From assembly GCA_024695545.1 (NCBI GenBank), contig JAILHZ010000156.1:17967-81966 (forward strand): a DNA stretch of 64,000 nucleotides. Reading direction: 5' to 3'. This DNA comes from Clostridiales bacterium. Its GTDB lineage: Bacteria; Bacillota_A; Clostridia; Saccharofermentanales; Saccharofermentanaceae. A program made the translations under genes and the position numbers. Below the pieces are notes generated by a model. That model was given only the letters and a program-made list of their open reading frames with translations, did not search any database and was not told the origin of the DNA. Shown here piece by piece: positions 52,240 through 61,065 of this stretch. Positions within the stretch are counted from its first letter, which is position 1. Every line of letters begins with the position of its first letter.

Positions 52240-53549
52240 TACGCCTCCTCAAATCTTACAAGCGCGGATGCTGCGTGGCAGTACAGGCCCTCGCTTACGG
52301 CGAACTTGGCAACATCCTTATATACATTTTTCAAAGACTCTTCATTATAGTCAATGACACTCATCTTCTTATAGAAATCTCCCGTGTTGAGAGGCGAGAA
52401 GAACCTCGCCGTGCCCGAAGTCGGGAGTGTGTGATTGGGACCCGCGAAGTAGTCGCCCAAAGGCTCGGGAGAGTAGTTGCCGAGGAATACGGCGCCTGCG
52501 TTGTTAATGCTCTCCAATACCTTTTCCGGATCCCTGACGCACAGTTCGAGATGCTCGGGAGCAAGTTCCTCCGAGAACGCCACGGCGGTCTCGACGGAAT
52601 CGACACAGATAACGGAACAGTAATCCTCCATAGAGCCACGGAGCTGTTCTTTCCTCACTGCCGCCTCAGATCTTCTGTCGGCAGCCTCCCATACCTTGCG
52701 CGCAAGGTCTTCGCCGACGGCGAGGACTATCGCCGATGCGAGCTTATCGTGTTCAGCCTGGGCCAGCATGTCCGCCGCAACGAATTCGGGATCAGCGGTA
52801 TCGTCCGCAATGATGATGACCTCCGAAGGACCTGCGAACATATCGATATCGACCTGACCGTAGACCAGCCTCTTGGCGGTGTTGACGAATATGTTTCCGG
52901 GGCCGCAGATCTTATCGACTCTCGGTATCGTCTGTGTCCCGTATGCCATCGCCGCGATCGCCTGAGATCCTCCGACCTTATAGATCTCGGTGGCCCCTGC
53001 GATATCCGCTGCCGCCAGTATGACCGGCGCGATCGAGCCGTCGGCTCTCGGCGGAGTGCAGAATACTATCCTGGGAACGCCTGCCACTGAAGCGGGAATT
53101 ACATCCATGAGGACCGTCGACGGGAGCGGCGCTGTCCCTCCCGGAACATACACGCCTGCGATCGATACCGGTCTGACCTTAACGCCGATCTTTGATCCTT
53201 CGGCTGTATCCATCATGAAGCCTTCTTCCCTTTGGCGCTCGTGGAATACCCTGATGTTCTCCGCAGCTTTCTTCATGACACGGAGAAGTTCGGGATCCTC
53301 TTTCTCGAGACTTGAATACGCCTGCTTTATCTCATCAGCCGTAACCGCCATCGTATCCGGTGTGAGATCGGCCTTATCGAACTTCTTTGTATATTCGAGT
53401 ACGGCTTCGTCACCTCTTGCCCTTATGTCATCGATGACACCCTGGACCGTCGTTATGACGGGGCCTAAATCCATCTTGCCGCGGGCGCCGAGCCTGCCGC
53501 AGACTTCCTTAAGATTTTCCTTTGTTCCATTTACATATTTACACTTCAT
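52239..53549 (-). CDS. hisD: Histidinol dehydrogenase HisD
   Basis: 436 residues. It makes histidine from histidinol in two NAD-linked oxidations. Motifs: [55 protein letters not shown] (zinc ligands) and APEHLELC. It overlaps hisG by four bases. Confidence 0.98.
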   Translation of the reverse strand: MKCKYVNGTKENLKEVCGRLGARGKMDLGPVITTVQGVIDDIRARGDEAVLEYTKKFDKADLTPDTMAVTADEIKQAYSSLEKEDPELLRVMKKAAENIRVFHERQREEGFMMDTAEGSKIGVKVRPVSIAGVYVPGGTAPLPSTVLMDVIPASVAGVPRIVFCTPPRADGSIAPVILAAADIAGATEIYKVGGSQAIAAMAYGTQTIPRVDKICGPGNIFVNTAKRLVYGQVDIDMFAGPSEVIIIADDTADPEFVAADMLAQAEHDKLASAIVLAVGEDLARKVWEAADRRSEAAVRKEQLRGSMEDYCSVICVDSVETAVAFSEELAPEHLELCVRDPEKVLESINNAGAVFLGNYSPEPLGDYFAGPNHTLPTSGTARFFSPLNTGDFYKKMSVIDYNEESLKNVYKDVAKFAVSEGLYCHAASALVRFEEA

Positions 53550-54184
53550 TCCAGAGCCACCTGTTCCTTGATCTTTTCTATCATCGGTCTTATCTCGTCT
53601 GACTTCATCTTCATCGATACCCTGTTGACGACCACTCTCGCCGAGATATCAGCAACGGTCTCTATGACGTCGAGCCCGTTCTCCTTTAATGTCCTGCCCG
53701 ATTCGACGATATCGACGATGCAGTCGGCAAGTCCTATAAGAGGCGCAAGTTCAATGGAACCGTTGAGCTTTATGATCTCCACGCTCTCCTTCTTAACGCC
53801 CTCGAAGTAAGCCCTCGTGATATTGGGATACTTCGTTCCTATCCTCTTGTTGGGGATAAGGTCAAGCCCGCCGTCTTTCAGACTTACGGGGCCTGCGACG
53901 CAGAGCCTGCATTTGCCGTACTTCAAGTCCACGACCTCATAGAGGTCCCTTCCCTCTTCGAGCAGGGTATCCTTGCCGACAAATCCTATGTCAGCCGCGC
54001 CGTATTCGACATAAGTCGGAACATCGGCGGGCTTGGCCATGATGAATCTCAAACCCGCTTTCTCATCTTCAAGTATGAGCTTCCTTGATTCATCCTTGGC
54101 GGCTGTACAGTCGTAACCCGCATTCTCGAGCAGTTCTATCGCCTTGTTCGCCAGTCTTCCTTTTGATAAAGCTATCGTCAACAT
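53546..54184 (-). CDS. hisG: ATP phosphoribosyltransferase HisG, short form
   Basis: 212 residues, the short catalytic form without the regulatory C-terminal domain, which needs His[34 protein letters not shown] and the PRPP loop [19 protein letters not shown] are clear. It catalyses the first and committed step. hisZ lies 19 bases upstream. Confidence 0.97.
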   Translation of the reverse strand: MLTIALSKGRLANKAIELLENAGYDCTAAKDESRKLILEDEKAGLRFIMAKPADVPTYVEYGAADIGFVGKDTLLEEGRDLYEVVDLKYGKCRLCVAGPVSLKDGGLDLIPNKRIGTKYPNITRAYFEGVKKESVEIIKLNGSIELAPLIGLADCIVDIVESGRTLKENGLDVIETVADISARVVVNRVSMKMKSDEIRPMIEKIKEQVALE

Positions 54185-54203
54185 TGTTTACGAGTACCCC
54201 CTG

Positions 54204-55397
54204 TCAACCGAAGTAGACGGCTCTGCCGACACCGTTGCTCTTGGCATAAGCCTCTATGTCTGCCTTTGTCATGCCGTCAGTCGCAAGTATTACGGACAGG
54301 CCTTCCGATCTTAATCTCTCGGCTTCGGCGTATGCCTTACCGCGCTGTCCCAGCTCGAATCCGATTATCGCATCAACGGGTTTCTCTTCCATGGACACAC
54401 CCTGTCTCATAAGCGCCGTCAGCACCAGTGTGAGTGACAGGGAGAAGCCTACACACTCCATCTCCTTGCCGAAGACAGCAACAGTGTTATCGTAGCGGCC
54501 GCCGGAGATTATCGGAAATCCGACACCGTAGGTGAATCCCTTGAAGATCACACCTGTGTAATAATCCACTGAACCACCCGTAAGTCCCGCATCAACGGAA
54601 ACATACTTTATGAATCCGTCTTCCTCGAGCGCCGTCAGTATGTGCTTCAGATTATCGAGAGCGCGTGCCGACCGAGGATCCGAGACACGGCTCTTAAGAT
54701 CTTCGATCACGTCAAATGTACCGGATGCATCAGGCAGCATCAGCAGAAGCTGTTTCATGTCATCTGACAGACCCAGCATATCGCAAGTCTTTTCTATCGT
54801 AACCGTATCGCGGCGGCTTATGGCTTCCCTGATGATATTCCTGTTCTTCTCGTCAAGGCCTGCCTCATTCGCTATTCCTTCGAACAGCCTGACCTGTCCT
54901 ATCGATATCTGAAGATCCCTGATCCCTGCCGATAATGCGGATCTTATGGCGATCTCGATCACCTCGACATCGGCATCAAAGTCGGCAGAACCCATGAGCT
55001 CGACACCCGCCTGAGTAAACTCGCTCTGTTTGCCTCCTCCCGACTCGGCAAAACGGTACATGTTCTCGATATAACAAAGCCTGAGCGGAGCGAGCTTGGG
55101 ATCAAAAGAATCAAATTCCTTAACACCCGCCGCGTACCTGGCCGCAGGTATCGTGCCGTCATATCTGAGCGTCAGAAGGCGCCCCTTCTGATCTGTCATC
55201 TTATAGAGGTTCTCCTCCTTCACAAATCCGGGCCGGCTGTAGATATCGAGATATTCTATCCCGGGAGTTTCTATCTCCTTATATCCGTAGAGCCTGAACA
55301 GTTCGCGTAGGTCACCTTCGGTCTTTTTCTTAAATGCGCAGATCCCGGGCAAAGTGTCTGTGAAGCCGTCTGCCGTATAAAATTTAGCGTCGATCAT
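54204..55397 (-). CDS. hisZ: HisZ regulatory subunit of HisG
   Basis: 397 residues, a histidyl-tRNA synthetase paralogue that binds histidine and activates or inhibits short HisG. It keeps the class II fold (GYKEIETPGIEYLDIYS, LRYDGTIPAARYA, QAGVELMGSADFDADVEVIE, GGRYDNTVAVFG) but lacks the anticodon-binding and tRNA-charging features of true HisRS. First gene of the operon. Confidence 0.95.
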   Translation of the reverse strand: MIDAKFYTADGFTDTLPGICAFKKKTEGDLRELFRLYGYKEIETPGIEYLDIYSRPGFVKEENLYKMTDQKGRLLTLRYDGTIPAARYAAGVKEFDSFDPKLAPLRLCYIENMYRFAESGGGKQSEFTQAGVELMGSADFDADVEVIEIAIRSALSAGIRDLQISIGQVRLFEGIANEAGLDEKNRNIIREAISRRDTVTIEKTCDMLGLSDDMKQLLLMLPDASGTFDVIEDLKSRVSDPRSARALDNLKHILTALEEDGFIKYVSVDAGLTGGSVDYYTGVIFKGFTYGVGFPIISGGRYDNTVAVFGKEMECVGFSLSLTLVLTALMRQGVSMEEKPVDAIIGFELGQRGKAYAEAERLRSEGLSVILATDGMTKADIEAYAKSNGVGRAVYFG

Positions 55398-55460
55398 ATT
55401 GTTTACCCTTCATTGATATTCGCTTATTTTACTTTATCCGCGGGCAGTTTACTACCCTTT

Positions 55461-55488
55461 TACTTTAGCACACTAAAGCGCTAAAGTA
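55461..55488 (-). promoter_or_regulatory. Palindromic operator of the his operon
   Basis: TACTTTAGC (55461-55469) and GCTAAAGTA (55480-55488) are perfect inverted arms around a 10-base centre that repeats the ACTAAAG element. It begins eight bases downstream of the -10 box. Position and symmetry suit a repressor such as the TrpR-like HisR/YerC proteins of Firmicutes; that assignment is a guess. No T-box was found. Confidence 0.6.
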
Positions 55489-55495
55489 CCCGTGC

Positions 55496-55524
55496 ATTAT
55501 ACAGACACCTCACGGCTTTGTCAA
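55496..55524 (-). promoter_or_regulatory. his operon promoter
   Basis: Minus strand: TTGACA (55519-55524), 17 bases, TATAAT (55496-55501), a perfect consensus. Its -35 box overlaps the last codons of the J-domain gene. Confidence 0.92.
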
Positions 55525-56789
55525 ACAAGGTAATACCACTCACGGTCATCTTTTCTTCTTTTGACGGCCATTCTTGCACCGAATGAAGCCTCTTTCCTGA
55601 TGAGCTTAAGGATCCTCTTATTAACATTATGCTCCAGCGTATATTTGTTGAGCGCGGCGCGGACATCCTTGTCCTCTGTCATCGGACTAATCAATGACCC
55701 CTTAAAGAACAGCTTCCACAACAGCCTGTTCTCCCTCATGTCACTGCAGTCCGGCGATGTCAGTATGTAATTAAAGGCAAACATAAAATCATCTGACGCT
55801 TCCTTTGCAAAGGGCCTGACAGACGGCATCAAAAGCCCGTACAGATTAACGCGGACCGAGCTTAAGAACCCGCAGAGCTTACCGTATTCTTCGGGATTCT
55901 CATTTCTCATGAGCTGATCGAGCCTGGGATACTTGTCCTTCGCGTAGCGGAAAGGGACACGCGAGATGAAGTCTGTCTTCAGTGCCTGCTTTCCGTCACG
56001 GGTCCTGATGATATATGATCTTGGCCGCATTGGGCTGCCTTCTGAGATAACGGCTGCCATCCAAGGTTCCGTTACCGTATCGTTGATAAGCTTCTCGAGT
56101 TTTATATAAAATGAAAGATCATCATAAAGGGAACATACTTCAGGCGACAGGAAGAAAAACCTCCAGAGTATCTTTTCGCCCGCAAGCTCATTTTCACGGA
56201 GTATGAGCCCTGCCGTATAGAGCGCATCCTCACGGCATTGTTCGAGTTCGCCCGGCCCGGCCTTCCTTCCGAGGTACTTCACGAGCTCATGTTCTTCGAT
56301 AAAGGCCTTGAGCTTTCTGCCCCTCCCGCTGTCGGGAACCGGGAATCCGGGGGCGATATCGATGAATCCGGCCATCCTGTCGATCTCGTCCTTTGAAAGA
56401 TCCTTAACAACCGTCGTGTCTATGTCATCGAATTCAAACGCGCCGGGGCCGGTGTCTTCCGTTTTCTTTCTCTCTTTCCCGGCTTTTGCGGGCGCGGATA
56501 TGCCACCGTAAGGAGCGAGATTCAGAGGCTGCCCGTTCTCATCAAGGAATCTGACTTTGATCGATCCGTCCTCCCGCACATCCGTGATCTTTATCCGTTC
56601 ATCGGGTACCTCAAGATGAGCAAAACGGCGCGCAAATTCCATCGCCGTCTTGTAGGCTGTGTTTATCTTCTTAAACTCTTCCTCGTCATCTTCGGGATTG
56701 TGTATCTTTATGAGCGCCGAATATGCTCTCCTGATCTTCTTCTCATCAGTAGTCGGCTCTATACCCAGTATATCGCGGAATATCTCCAT
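55521..56789 (-). CDS. J-domain-like partner of the HscC-type Hsp70
   Basis: 422 residues. Residues 1-55 follow the J-domain helix pattern (FRDILGIEPTTDEKKIRRAY and FKKINTAYKTAMEFA), but the loop that should read HPD is IHNPEDDE, so the canonical motif is altered. Residues of about 60-130 form a charged linker with a short strand-rich part. The C-terminal 270 residues are helical with no known motif. One base separates it from the Hsp70 gene, so they are certainly co-translated. It is likely a dedicated co-chaperone rather than a general DnaJ. Confidence 0.75.
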   Translation of the reverse strand: MEIFRDILGIEPTTDEKKIRRAYSALIKIHNPEDDEEEFKKINTAYKTAMEFARRFAHLEVPDERIKITDVREDGSIKVRFLDENGQPLNLAPYGGISAPAKAGKERKKTEDTGPGAFEFDDIDTTVVKDLSKDEIDRMAGFIDIAPGFPVPDSGRGRKLKAFIEEHELVKYLGRKAGPGELEQCREDALYTAGLILRENELAGEKILWRFFFLSPEVCSLYDDLSFYIKLEKLINDTVTEPWMAAVISEGSPMRPRSYIIRTRDGKQALKTDFISRVPFRYAKDKYPRLDQLMRNENPEEYGKLCGFLSSVRVNLYGLLMPSVRPFAKEASDDFMFAFNYILTSPDCSDMRENRLLWKLFFKGSLISPMTEDKDVRAALNKYTLEHNVNKRILKLIRKEASFGARMAVKRRKDDREWYYLV

Positions 56790-56790
56790 A

Positions 56791-58464
56791 TCAGTATTCC
56801 AGAGTATCGAGCAGATCCGAGAGAGCCTTATATGTCTCCCTTACCCTGATAAGGTCCTGGCGTTCGAGAGCCGCCCGGAAGTTCATCAGGTGCATCGCTA
56901 TTATGCCTCTGGTCTCCACATATGACTGCTCATACACTCTCTCGGCCCGTGCTATAAGCGCTTTGTACTTCTCGTCCTCGGGACGGATGAGCATGGAAGC
57001 CTCCATCTTTGATCTCATCCTGTCGATCTCATCTTCCGACAGCACGCTGCTGTTGCTTCGAAAAGCTTTTGTCGCTTTGGCTCCGTCAGTCGTCGTCACA
57101 TCAACGATAAGGATCCCGTTGATATCGTATGTCATCTTGACGTCGCATATCTTCTCGTTTCTCTTGCAGGGCGGGCAGGAAAGCTTCAATTCGCCTATAA
57201 AGAGATTCTCATCAGGGTGGATGTTCTCGCCCTGATAGATCTCAAGTGTAATGCCGGTCTGGTTATCATGCGACGCGCTGTAGGATCTTTGGATAGAAGA
57301 AGGAAGCGTGTTGTTCCTCGGTATGATGGGGCTCATGATCTTTGATCCATCGTTAAGTATGTCGTTATTGACCGCCACGCCCAGAGTAAAAGGGCATATA
57401 TCCGTCAGTATGACATCCTTGAGATCCTTATTCTTCATGGCGGCATATATCGCGGCGCCCTCGGCGATCGCGGTATCGGGATCCACCGAAGTATCGGGGT
57501 CTATGCCCGTGATCTTCTTTATGAATTCCCTTACTGTCGGCATCCTGCACGAGCCGCCTACAAGGATGACCGTATCTATGTCCTCAAGTTTCTTGCGGCT
57601 GTCGTGTATTGCCTTGCGGACGGGCTCTCTTATCCTGCCGAAGATATCCTTCGAGATCCTGATAAGCTCTTTATTCGTCAGGGTCAGTACATATTTGTGC
57701 TGTTCGAGCGGTATCTCCATCATGACCATCGGAACCGAGGAAAGCTCCATCTTCGCTCTTTCCGCAGCCCGGTAAACAACAGCCTTCTCAACAGAAGACA
57801 GAGCGCCGTAATCAAGATCGTTCTTCTTGCAAAAATCCCTGGCTACGGCTTCGTTAAAATCCTTGCCGCCGAGCTTGTTGTCACCTGCAACGGCAAGTAT
57901 CTCGATAATGTCCTCGAATACATCGACGACGGAAACGTCAAGGGTTCCCCCTCCGAAATCGATCACCATGTAGGTGCCGTCTTCGTAACCGTTCTTCGTA
58001 AGATAGGAAAGGGCCGCAGCGGAAGGCTCATTGATGAGTCTCTCCACATTAAGGCCCGACAGTTCCGCAGCAATCCTCGTCGCTCTTCTGCTGTTATCGT
58101 CAAAATAAGCGGGGACACTTATGATCGCTTCTTCAACGGGTTCCCCCAAAAAAGCTTCGGCATCTGCCTTTAATTTCTTTAATATCAGAGAAGAAAGTTC
58201 CTCGGGAGTATATTCGTTGCCTCCGAGAACAACAGTCGTTCTTGTTCCCATATCGCGCTTGAATTCCGAAGCCGAGCGGTCCGGATGGGAGATCAGTCTG
58301 TCCCTTGCGGGCTGACCCACGATGATCTTGCCGTCATCATCCGCGCTGACTGCGGATGGCGTGATAAAAGACCCTAAGCTGTTCAATATCTTTACGGGCT
58401 TATCATCCTTATATGCGACCGCCAGACTGTTGGTGGTCCCCAGATCGATTCCTATCCTTGCCAT
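56791..58464 (-). CDS. hscC: HscC-type Hsp70 chaperone
   Basis: 557 residues, shorter than DnaK because the helical lid is reduced. The ATPase domain has GIDLGTTNSLAVAY, VIDFGGGTLDVSVVD, LINEPSAAALSY and VILVGGSCRMPTVREFI. The substrate-binding part starts at ICPFTLGVAVN. The family is specialised Hsp70s (HscC) that work with their own J protein, here the next gene. The substrate is unknown. It follows rlmH by 15 bases. Confidence 0.9.
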   Translation of the reverse strand: MARIGIDLGTTNSLAVAYKDDKPVKILNSLGSFITPSAVSADDDGKIIVGQPARDRLISHPDRSASEFKRDMGTRTTVVLGGNEYTPEELSSLILKKLKADAEAFLGEPVEEAIISVPAYFDDNSRRATRIAAELSGLNVERLINEPSAAALSYLTKNGYEDGTYMVIDFGGGTLDVSVVDVFEDIIEILAVAGDNKLGGKDFNEAVARDFCKKNDLDYGALSSVEKAVVYRAAERAKMELSSVPMVMMEIPLEQHKYVLTLTNKELIRISKDIFGRIREPVRKAIHDSRKKLEDIDTVILVGGSCRMPTVREFIKKITGIDPDTSVDPDTAIAEGAAIYAAMKNKDLKDVILTDICPFTLGVAVNNDILNDGSKIMSPIIPRNNTLPSSIQRSYSASHDNQTGITLEIYQGENIHPDENLFIGELKLSCPPCKRNEKICDVKMTYDINGILIVDVTTTDGAKATKAFRSNSSVLSEDEIDRMRSKMEASMLIRPEDEKYKALIARAERVYEQSYVETRGIIAMHLMNFRAALERQDLIRVRETYKALSDLLDTLEY

Positions 58465-58479
58465 GGGTTGATTATAACA

Positions 58480-58944
58480 TCACTTATGGTAGTTCTCGTT
58501 GTTATATATCTTAAAGCCCCTGTATATCTGCTCCAGAACTATGAGCCGCGTCATCGTGTGCGTCATCGTGTGTTTTCCCAGACAAAGTCTCAAGTCCGCA
58601 CGTTCCGTTACTTCAGGCGACAGTCCGTTGCTCCCGCCGATAAGGATGAAGAGCCTGCCGCCGCCCTTTTCGAGAGAGGAGATAAGTGAGGATGATATCT
58701 GCTCGGAAGTCATTTCCTTCCCGTGAAGATCTATTGCCCAGACCCTGTCCCCGGGCTTCACCCTGGACAGCATGCGCTGTCCCTCTTCTTCGAGCGCGCG
58801 GGCAACGGGTATGTGATCGGGACTTGCCTCGACTTCCGCGATATCAACGCTGCAGTAGCGCGACAGACGCTTCACATACTCCGCGATGCCTTCGTTGAGC
58901 CATTTCTCACGGGTCTTGCCGGGACTTATCAATACTATCTTCAT
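58480..58944 (-). CDS. rlmH: 23S rRNA pseudouridine-1915 methyltransferase RlmH
   Basis: 154 residues, a small SPOUT methyltransferase. WAIDLHGKEMTSEQ, FILIGGSNGLSPEV and the trefoil-knot end LRLCLGKHTMTHTMTRLIVLEQIYRG are conserved. It methylates the modified uridine in helix 69. In Firmicutes it commonly closes the walRK locus, as here. Confidence 0.97.
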   Translation of the reverse strand: MKIVLISPGKTREKWLNEGIAEYVKRLSRYCSVDIAEVEASPDHIPVARALEEEGQRMLSRVKPGDRVWAIDLHGKEMTSEQISSSLISSLEKGGGRLFILIGGSNGLSPEVTERADLRLCLGKHTMTHTMTRLIVLEQIYRGFKIYNNENYHK

Positions 58945-58945
58945 G

Positions 58946-59740
58946 TCAGAAACAGAATCCCGCGGTAGGCTCGTGCCTTCTTGCTACCATCATCTCATAA
59001 TCAGAATCTCTTTTAAGCTTGAACGAGGCAAGGTAGTCACATACAGTGCTTTCAGCCTTCGCGGGCGTATTGTTCTGCTCGGAAAGATGAGCCAGGATAA
59101 ACCTTCTCGTACCGTTGTCTATGAGATACTTCACGACTTCCGCGCAGTCATCATTGCTGATGTGGCCTCCGTCTCCTGCGATCCTTATCTTGAGTTCCTC
59201 GGGGTAAGGTCCGTAGACCAGCATATGCCTGTCATAGTTTGATTCGAGGAGCACCGCATCCGTGCCTTTAAGAAAACTCTTGAGCTCATCTGTCACAACG
59301 CCCAGGTCTGTAGCGACAACGCATGCCTGATCCGCTTCAGTGATCTTATAGCAGACAGATCCCGCTGCATCGTGCGGGGTCGCAAAAGCTTCGATAAAGA
59401 CCCCGTCACTGACCTTCGTGCGTACGCCGGGAGTTATCCTTATATCGGGAGTCGAGTCGTGAGGTTTGGTAAAACGCCTTGCCATCCCCCGGAATGTGCC
59501 TTCCGTCGCATACAGCGCCGAGGGGTATTTTCTTATAAAGACATCAAGGCCGCTTACATGATCGGTATGGGAATGCGTGATCAATACGGCATCTATATCG
59601 CACGGATCCGTGCCTGCTTCGTTAAGGGCGTTGACGATGGCCTTGCAGTTCTTTCCCGCATCTATAAGGATGTTTGCACCGGAAGTCCTGACCAGCGTTG
59701 CATTGCCGGAACTTCCCGAGAAGAGAGGGATCAGTTCCAT
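58946..59740 (-). CDS. walJ: WalJ (YycJ) metallo-beta-lactamase-fold hydrolase
   Basis: 264 residues. The zinc-binding signature is LITHSHTDHVSG, with further ligands in TPHDAAGS and the C-terminal FILAHLSEQN. SGSSGNATLV near the start is typical of YycJ/WalJ. The family is linked to cell-division/DNA-replication coordination with the WalRK system and has nuclease activity in some species. One base lies between it and rlmH. Confidence 0.93.
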   Translation of the reverse strand: MELIPLFSGSSGNATLVRTSGANILIDAGKNCKAIVNALNEAGTDPCDIDAVLITHSHTDHVSGLDVFIRKYPSALYATEGTFRGMARRFTKPHDSTPDIRITPGVRTKVSDGVFIEAFATPHDAAGSVCYKITEADQACVVATDLGVVTDELKSFLKGTDAVLLESNYDRHMLVYGPYPEELKIRIAGDGGHISNDDCAEVVKYLIDNGTRRFILAHLSEQNNTPAKAESTVCDYLASFKLKRDSDYEMMVARRHEPTAGFCF

Positions 59741-59741
59741 A

Positions 59742-61064
59742 TCAGGCCTCTTTGTCCTCGTAAAGGTTAAGGCTGCCCGCGATCTCGATATCGGCGCCGA
59801 GCGATCTTAACTTATCGACGATCTTCTCATAACCGCGGTCGATCCTTCTGGCTTCATCGATATAAGAGGTTCCGTCTGCGGCAAGAGCGGCACATACGAG
59901 AGCTGCTCCGGCCCTAAGGTCGGTCGCCTTTACCTGTGCGCTGGAAAAATGATCGATCCCGTTGATAAGCGCGATGTGGTCGAAGATACTGATATTCGCT
60001 CCCATACGCTGAAGTTCCGGAATATACTGATATCTGTTCTCCCAGACATCCTCGTCCATCTTGCTCTGTCCTTCCGACAGGCAAAGCAGGACAACGGTCT
60101 GCGGCTGAAGATCCGTCGGGAATCCGGGATACGGGGCAGTCTTGACATTTGTTCCCCATATAGGTTCTTCAGGATCCCTGTAGACCCTCAGATAATCGTC
60201 ACCCTCATCTATCGAGTATCCCATCTCGCGCATCTTCGACGACAGCGGATCCATGTGGGTCGGGATGATATTGTGAATGGTAACATCTCCGTTCGTAACA
60301 GCGGCGGCTATCATATATGTCCCCGTCTCGATCTGGTCCGGGATAATGGAATATGTAAAGTTTCCGGGCAGCTTGTCAACACCGGTGATCTTGATCGTAT
60401 CCGTGCCGGCGCCCTTGATCTTCGCTCCCATAGAGTTCAGGAAGTTCGCCACATCGACGATGTGCGGTTCCTTAGCTGCATTAACGATAGTGGTCTTGCC
60501 CTGTGCTTTTGAAGCCGCGAGCATGATATTGATCGTCGCGCCTACGCTGACGATATCAAGGAATATGCTTGCGCCGCGCAAAGGATCCGCGTGCAGAGAG
60601 ATGATGCCTCCGTTTATATTCCTGAAATCAGCTCCTTTGGCGCCCATCTGTCTGAAAGCCTTAAGATGCAGGTCAATTGGTCTCTGTCCGAAGTCACATC
60701 CTCCGGGCATGCGCAGCGATGCCTTTCCCCCTCTGCCGAGAAGTGCGCCGAGAAGATAATAAGATGCCCTGATCTTGGAAACGGAAGGTCCCGTCGCCTC
60801 GTATGTATCGATGCCGCGCGGGTCAATGTGAAGGGTCACAGATCCTTCAGGAGTAAGCTCAGTCTCGATCTTCGCCCCGATAGACTCGCATATCTTTACC
60901 ATTACATGAACATCCGAGATGTCCGGAACGTTCTCCAGTGTGCACGTTCCGTCGATCATCATAGAAGCAGCGAGGATGCCCAATACCGCATTCTTGCTCC
61001 CGCTGATGTTTATATGTCCCTTAAGCGGCTTGCCGCCTGTTATCTTATATGAATATGAATCCAA
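59742..61064 (-). CDS. murA: UDP-GlcNAc enolpyruvyl transferase MurA
   Basis: 440 residues from the TTG at 61062-61064, placed by AGAAGG eight bases upstream; the frame continues a few codons into walK. It makes the first committed precursor of peptidoglycan. ISGSKNAVLGILAA is the N-terminal signature, and MPGGCDFGQRPIDLHLKAF holds the catalytic Cys that fosfomycin alkylates. GTYMIAAAVTNGDV and TDLQPQ are also conserved. Its presence between walK and walJ joins wall synthesis with wall-stress signalling. Confidence 0.96.
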   Translation of the reverse strand: MDSYSYKITGGKPLKGHINISGSKNAVLGILAASMMIDGTCTLENVPDISDVHVMVKICESIGAKIETELTPEGSVTLHIDPRGIDTYEATGPSVSKIRASYYLLGALLGRGGKASLRMPGGCDFGQRPIDLHLKAFRQMGAKGADFRNINGGIISLHADPLRGASIFLDIVSVGATINIMLAASKAQGKTTIVNAAKEPHIVDVANFLNSMGAKIKGAGTDTIKITGVDKLPGNFTYSIIPDQIETGTYMIAAAVTNGDVTIHNIIPTHMDPLSSKMREMGYSIDEGDDYLRVYRDPEEPIWGTNVKTAPYPGFPTDLQPQTVVLLCLSEGQSKMDEDVWENRYQYIPELQRMGANISIFDHIALINGIDHFSSAQVKATDLRAGAALVCAALAADGTSYIDEARRIDRGYEKIVDKLRSLGADIEIAGSLNLYEDKEA

Positions 61065-61065
61065 G

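Noticed and set aside
55398..55520. T-box leader for histidine
   Set aside because: The leader is about 90 bases and lacks the T-box sequence and an antiterminator; a palindromic operator explains control better.
59742..61064. Possible fosfomycin-resistant MurA
   Set aside because: The catalytic cysteine is present in MPGGCDFG, so nothing indicates natural resistance.
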